A stretch of DNA of 30,587 nucleotides from a virus: positions 26,891-57,477 of IMG/VR virus record IMGVR_UViG_3300030101_000592. One strand, written 5' to 3'. The notes beneath the pieces were generated by a model, which was not told the origin of the DNA, made no database searches, and was given only the letters and a program-made list of their open reading frames with translations. Shown in pieces: positions 29,073 to 30,587 of the stretch (position 1 is the first letter of the stretch; each line of letters begins with the position of its first letter). The position numbers and the translations under genes are program-made.

Positions 29073-29090
29073 CCCAGTTGGATTACTGGG
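29073..29090 (+). terminator. weak stem-loop after the fibre gene
   Basis: CCCAGT, 6-nt loop, ACTGGG directly after the fibre stop; no T-run follows. It could slow transcription or stabilise the mRNA end. Confidence 0.35.
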
Positions 29091-29121
29091 TAGTTAGTCC
29101 ATAGCCAAAAGGAGATAAAAA

Positions 29122-29400
29122 ATGGCATTAACAGAAGAAACAGAATACGATTGTGAAGTACGAGGGCCGCATAAAAATGTGCAAGTCCGAAAAGCAACAA
29201 TCATAAAAAAAGATAATGAAGAAATAAGTCGTTCTTACCACAGACACGTTTTGTCTTGCCGCACTAAGTCAGGTGACACATGGGGCGACACAGATATAAG
29301 CGGTGAAGATGCAGCAATACAGGCTGTATGTAACGCAGTCTGGACTAGCGATATAAAGTCTGCATACGAAACTGCAATGGACGCACAGGAGCTACCGTAA
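29122..29400 (+). CDS. small hypothetical protein
   Basis: Protein of 92 aa, charged, with Cys10, Cys46 and Cys70 and pattern YDCEVRGPHKNVQVRKATII, RSYHRHVLSCRTKSGD. Small proteins of this type accompany fibre genes in marine phages. AAGGAG is 9 nt before ATG. Function unknown. Confidence 0.65.
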   Translation: MALTEETEYDCEVRGPHKNVQVRKATIIKKDNEEISRSYHRHVLSCRTKSGDTWGDTDISGEDAAIQAVCNAVWTSDIKSAYETAMDAQELP

Positions 29401-29403
29401 TAG

Positions 29404-30587
29404 ATGGCATATCTAGGCAGAACACCGTCACAGGCTGTACGCAGTCGATATTATTTTACAGCTTCGGGAGGAGAGACCTCTCTCAGTGGTAATGATAGTA
29501 GTGGTAATACACTTACCTTTACTGATGGTAATTATGTCGATGTCAACTTAAACGGTGCTACGTTAGTTGCAGGTTCCGACTACAATACAACAACTGCAAA
29601 CACCATTGGGGGGTTAGCGGCTTTAACAGCTAGTGATGTTGTTGAAATAGTAGTTTACGATACATTCAGCGTGTTTGGTGGCAATGTTCTGGGTGATTTT
29701 ACAATCAGTAATGGCACACTTACGGCTCAGGCCGTGTCTGTCTCTTCATTATCTACTACAGGCAATATAACTTTTGGAGACAACGACAAAGCCATTTTTG
29801 GCGCAGGGTCTGACCTACAGATTTACCATGATGGGTCAGCATCATACATTGACGATGTTGGCACTGGAAATTTATTTGTAAGAGGAAACAACTTAGCACT
29901 TAAAAACGCTGATGGTAGTAAAAGCTATCTTTTTGGTACAAATGGTGGTGCAGTCAATCTTTATCACGATGGGTCATCCAAACTCGTCACCACCTCCACA
30001 GGTGTAGATATTACTGGCACTGTCACGGCTAAGGGTGGGAGTATTTCAACTCCAACAGACAACGATGAACTTATTACAAATGCTTCTGCAATTTTTATTG
30101 TAAATCATAGTAACGAATATGGTCTTTATACTGGGTATACAAATTCTAGCAACGATGCAATAGGGGTAGCTGCAACACGCTCAGGTGGCGGTGCTTTACC
30201 TCTTAGCCTACAGCCATTTGGTGGTAATGTTGGAATTGGAGATACAGCTCCAGACAATGTTTTAAACATAAAAGAAAGTGCGTTGTCAGGTAGGAGTGCA
30301 TCAAACGGCAACACATCTATGACCTTAGAACACGCCACTGATACTGGTATTCAATTTTTCTCAGCTACACAAACGCAGTTACGTTTTGGTGATGCTGCTT
30401 CAACAGGAGCAGGGTCTATTATTTATACTCATAGCGATAATGCTATGAAATTTTCTACTGCTGAATCAGAGCGGATGCGTATCGATGCGTCAGGGAACTT
30501 GCTTGTGGGGACTACTGATAGCGCAGGGGGAACATCAGGCACAACACAAGGTATTGCTCTTTCTGCTGGTTCTTTTGGTGGTTTTAT
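29404..30587 (+). CDS. tail fibre protein (cut by right window edge)
   Basis: Open frame from ATG at 29404 to the window end, 394 codons with no stop. It starts MAYLGRTPSQAVRSRYYFTA, a common fibre N-terminus for attachment to the tail, then TSLSGNDSSGNTLTFTDG, stalk phrases such as GAGSDLQIYHDGSASYIDD and RMRIDASGNLLVGTTD. These occur widely in fibre proteins of marine phages. The C-terminal receptor-binding part lies outside. ATG is 4 nt after the previous stop; no separate ribosome site is needed if translation is coupled. Confidence 0.85.
   Translation, partial: MAYLGRTPSQAVRSRYYFTASGGETSLSGNDSSGNTLTFTDGNYVDVNLNGATLVAGSDYNTTTANTIGGLAALTASDVVEIVVYDTFSVFGGNVLGDFTISNGTLTAQAVSVSSLSTTGNITFGDNDKAIFGAGSDLQIYHDGSASYIDDVGTGNLFVRGNNLALKNADGSKSYLFGTNGGAVNLYHDGSSKLVTTSTGVDITGTVTAKGGSISTPTDNDELITNASAIFIVNHSNEYGLYTGYTNSSNDAIGVAATRSGGGALPLSLQPFGGNVGIGDTAPDNVLNIKESALSGRSASNGNTSMTLEHATDTGIQFFSATQTQLRFGDAASTGAGSIIYTHSDNAMKFSTAESERMRIDASGNLLVGTTDSAGGTSGTTQGIALSAGSFGGF

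Noticed and set aside
1-30587. Integrase, repressor or attachment site indicating a prophage
   Set aside because: No tyrosine or serine recombinase motif, no CI/Cro-like gene and no tRNA-end duplication could be seen; the full genome would be needed to exclude them elsewhere.

Overview
The window is a 30.6 kb internal piece of a tailed double-stranded DNA phage (Caudoviricetes), most likely a marine, podovirus-like one. Support comes from a complete head-gene order on the + strand (small terminase, large terminase, portal, GroES-like co-chaperonin, scaffold, major capsid protein, P22 gp4/SU10-type adaptors, tail fibres) and a replication/early block on the - strand that includes a family A DNA polymerase. 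Many of the small basic virion-region proteins are of types I associate with marine phages. No integrase, repressor, tRNA, rRNA, insertion sequence or CRISPR array is visible. Host and lifestyle cannot be fixed from the window, although nothing seen points to lysogeny.

Layout. (1) 1-11242, - strand, read right to left from a divergent control region at about 11.25-11.47 kb: an unrecognised 207-aa protein, a 34-aa membrane protein, a 0.6 kb non-coding segment with inverted clusters of AATGTTCG (an origin or control region candidate), a zinc-ribbon protein, a three-gene module (DUF3150-like protein, MoxR/CobS-like AAA+ ATPase, VWA protein with a HExxH site), two unknown proteins, a VRR-NUC nuclease, a protein of an uncharacterised phage family, a 0.69 kb gap filled by an extraordinary repeat array, several small genes, and the start of DNA polymerase, cut by the left edge. 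(2) 11474-13610, + strand: the terminase genes. (3) 13700-14328: two small - strand membrane-type genes inside the late region. (4) 14492-30587, + strand: portal to tail fibres, the last fibre cut by the right edge.

The early genes would replicate and process phage DNA; the AAA+/VWA module is probably a remodelling or chaperone machine of unknown target; the late genes build and fill the head and the short tail. Many genes overlap by 1-26 nt or sit a few bases apart, so the two long gaps (2912-3598 and about 9826-10464) stand out.

The strongest unexplained signals are: (a) 2942-3554, which parses without a remainder into 113 pentamers and 12 tetramers; 112 of the pentamers end in C and about 60% fit NNAAC; runs of 8-12 pentamers are punctuated by CGCC or CGAC; (b) a family of GTGG-N7-CCAC dyads scattered through the early block, six of them 18-39 nt upstream of a start codon; (c) the AATGTTCG clusters followed by a threefold repeat-plus-hairpin unit; (d) a tail protein ending in a cupredoxin-like copper-site motif.
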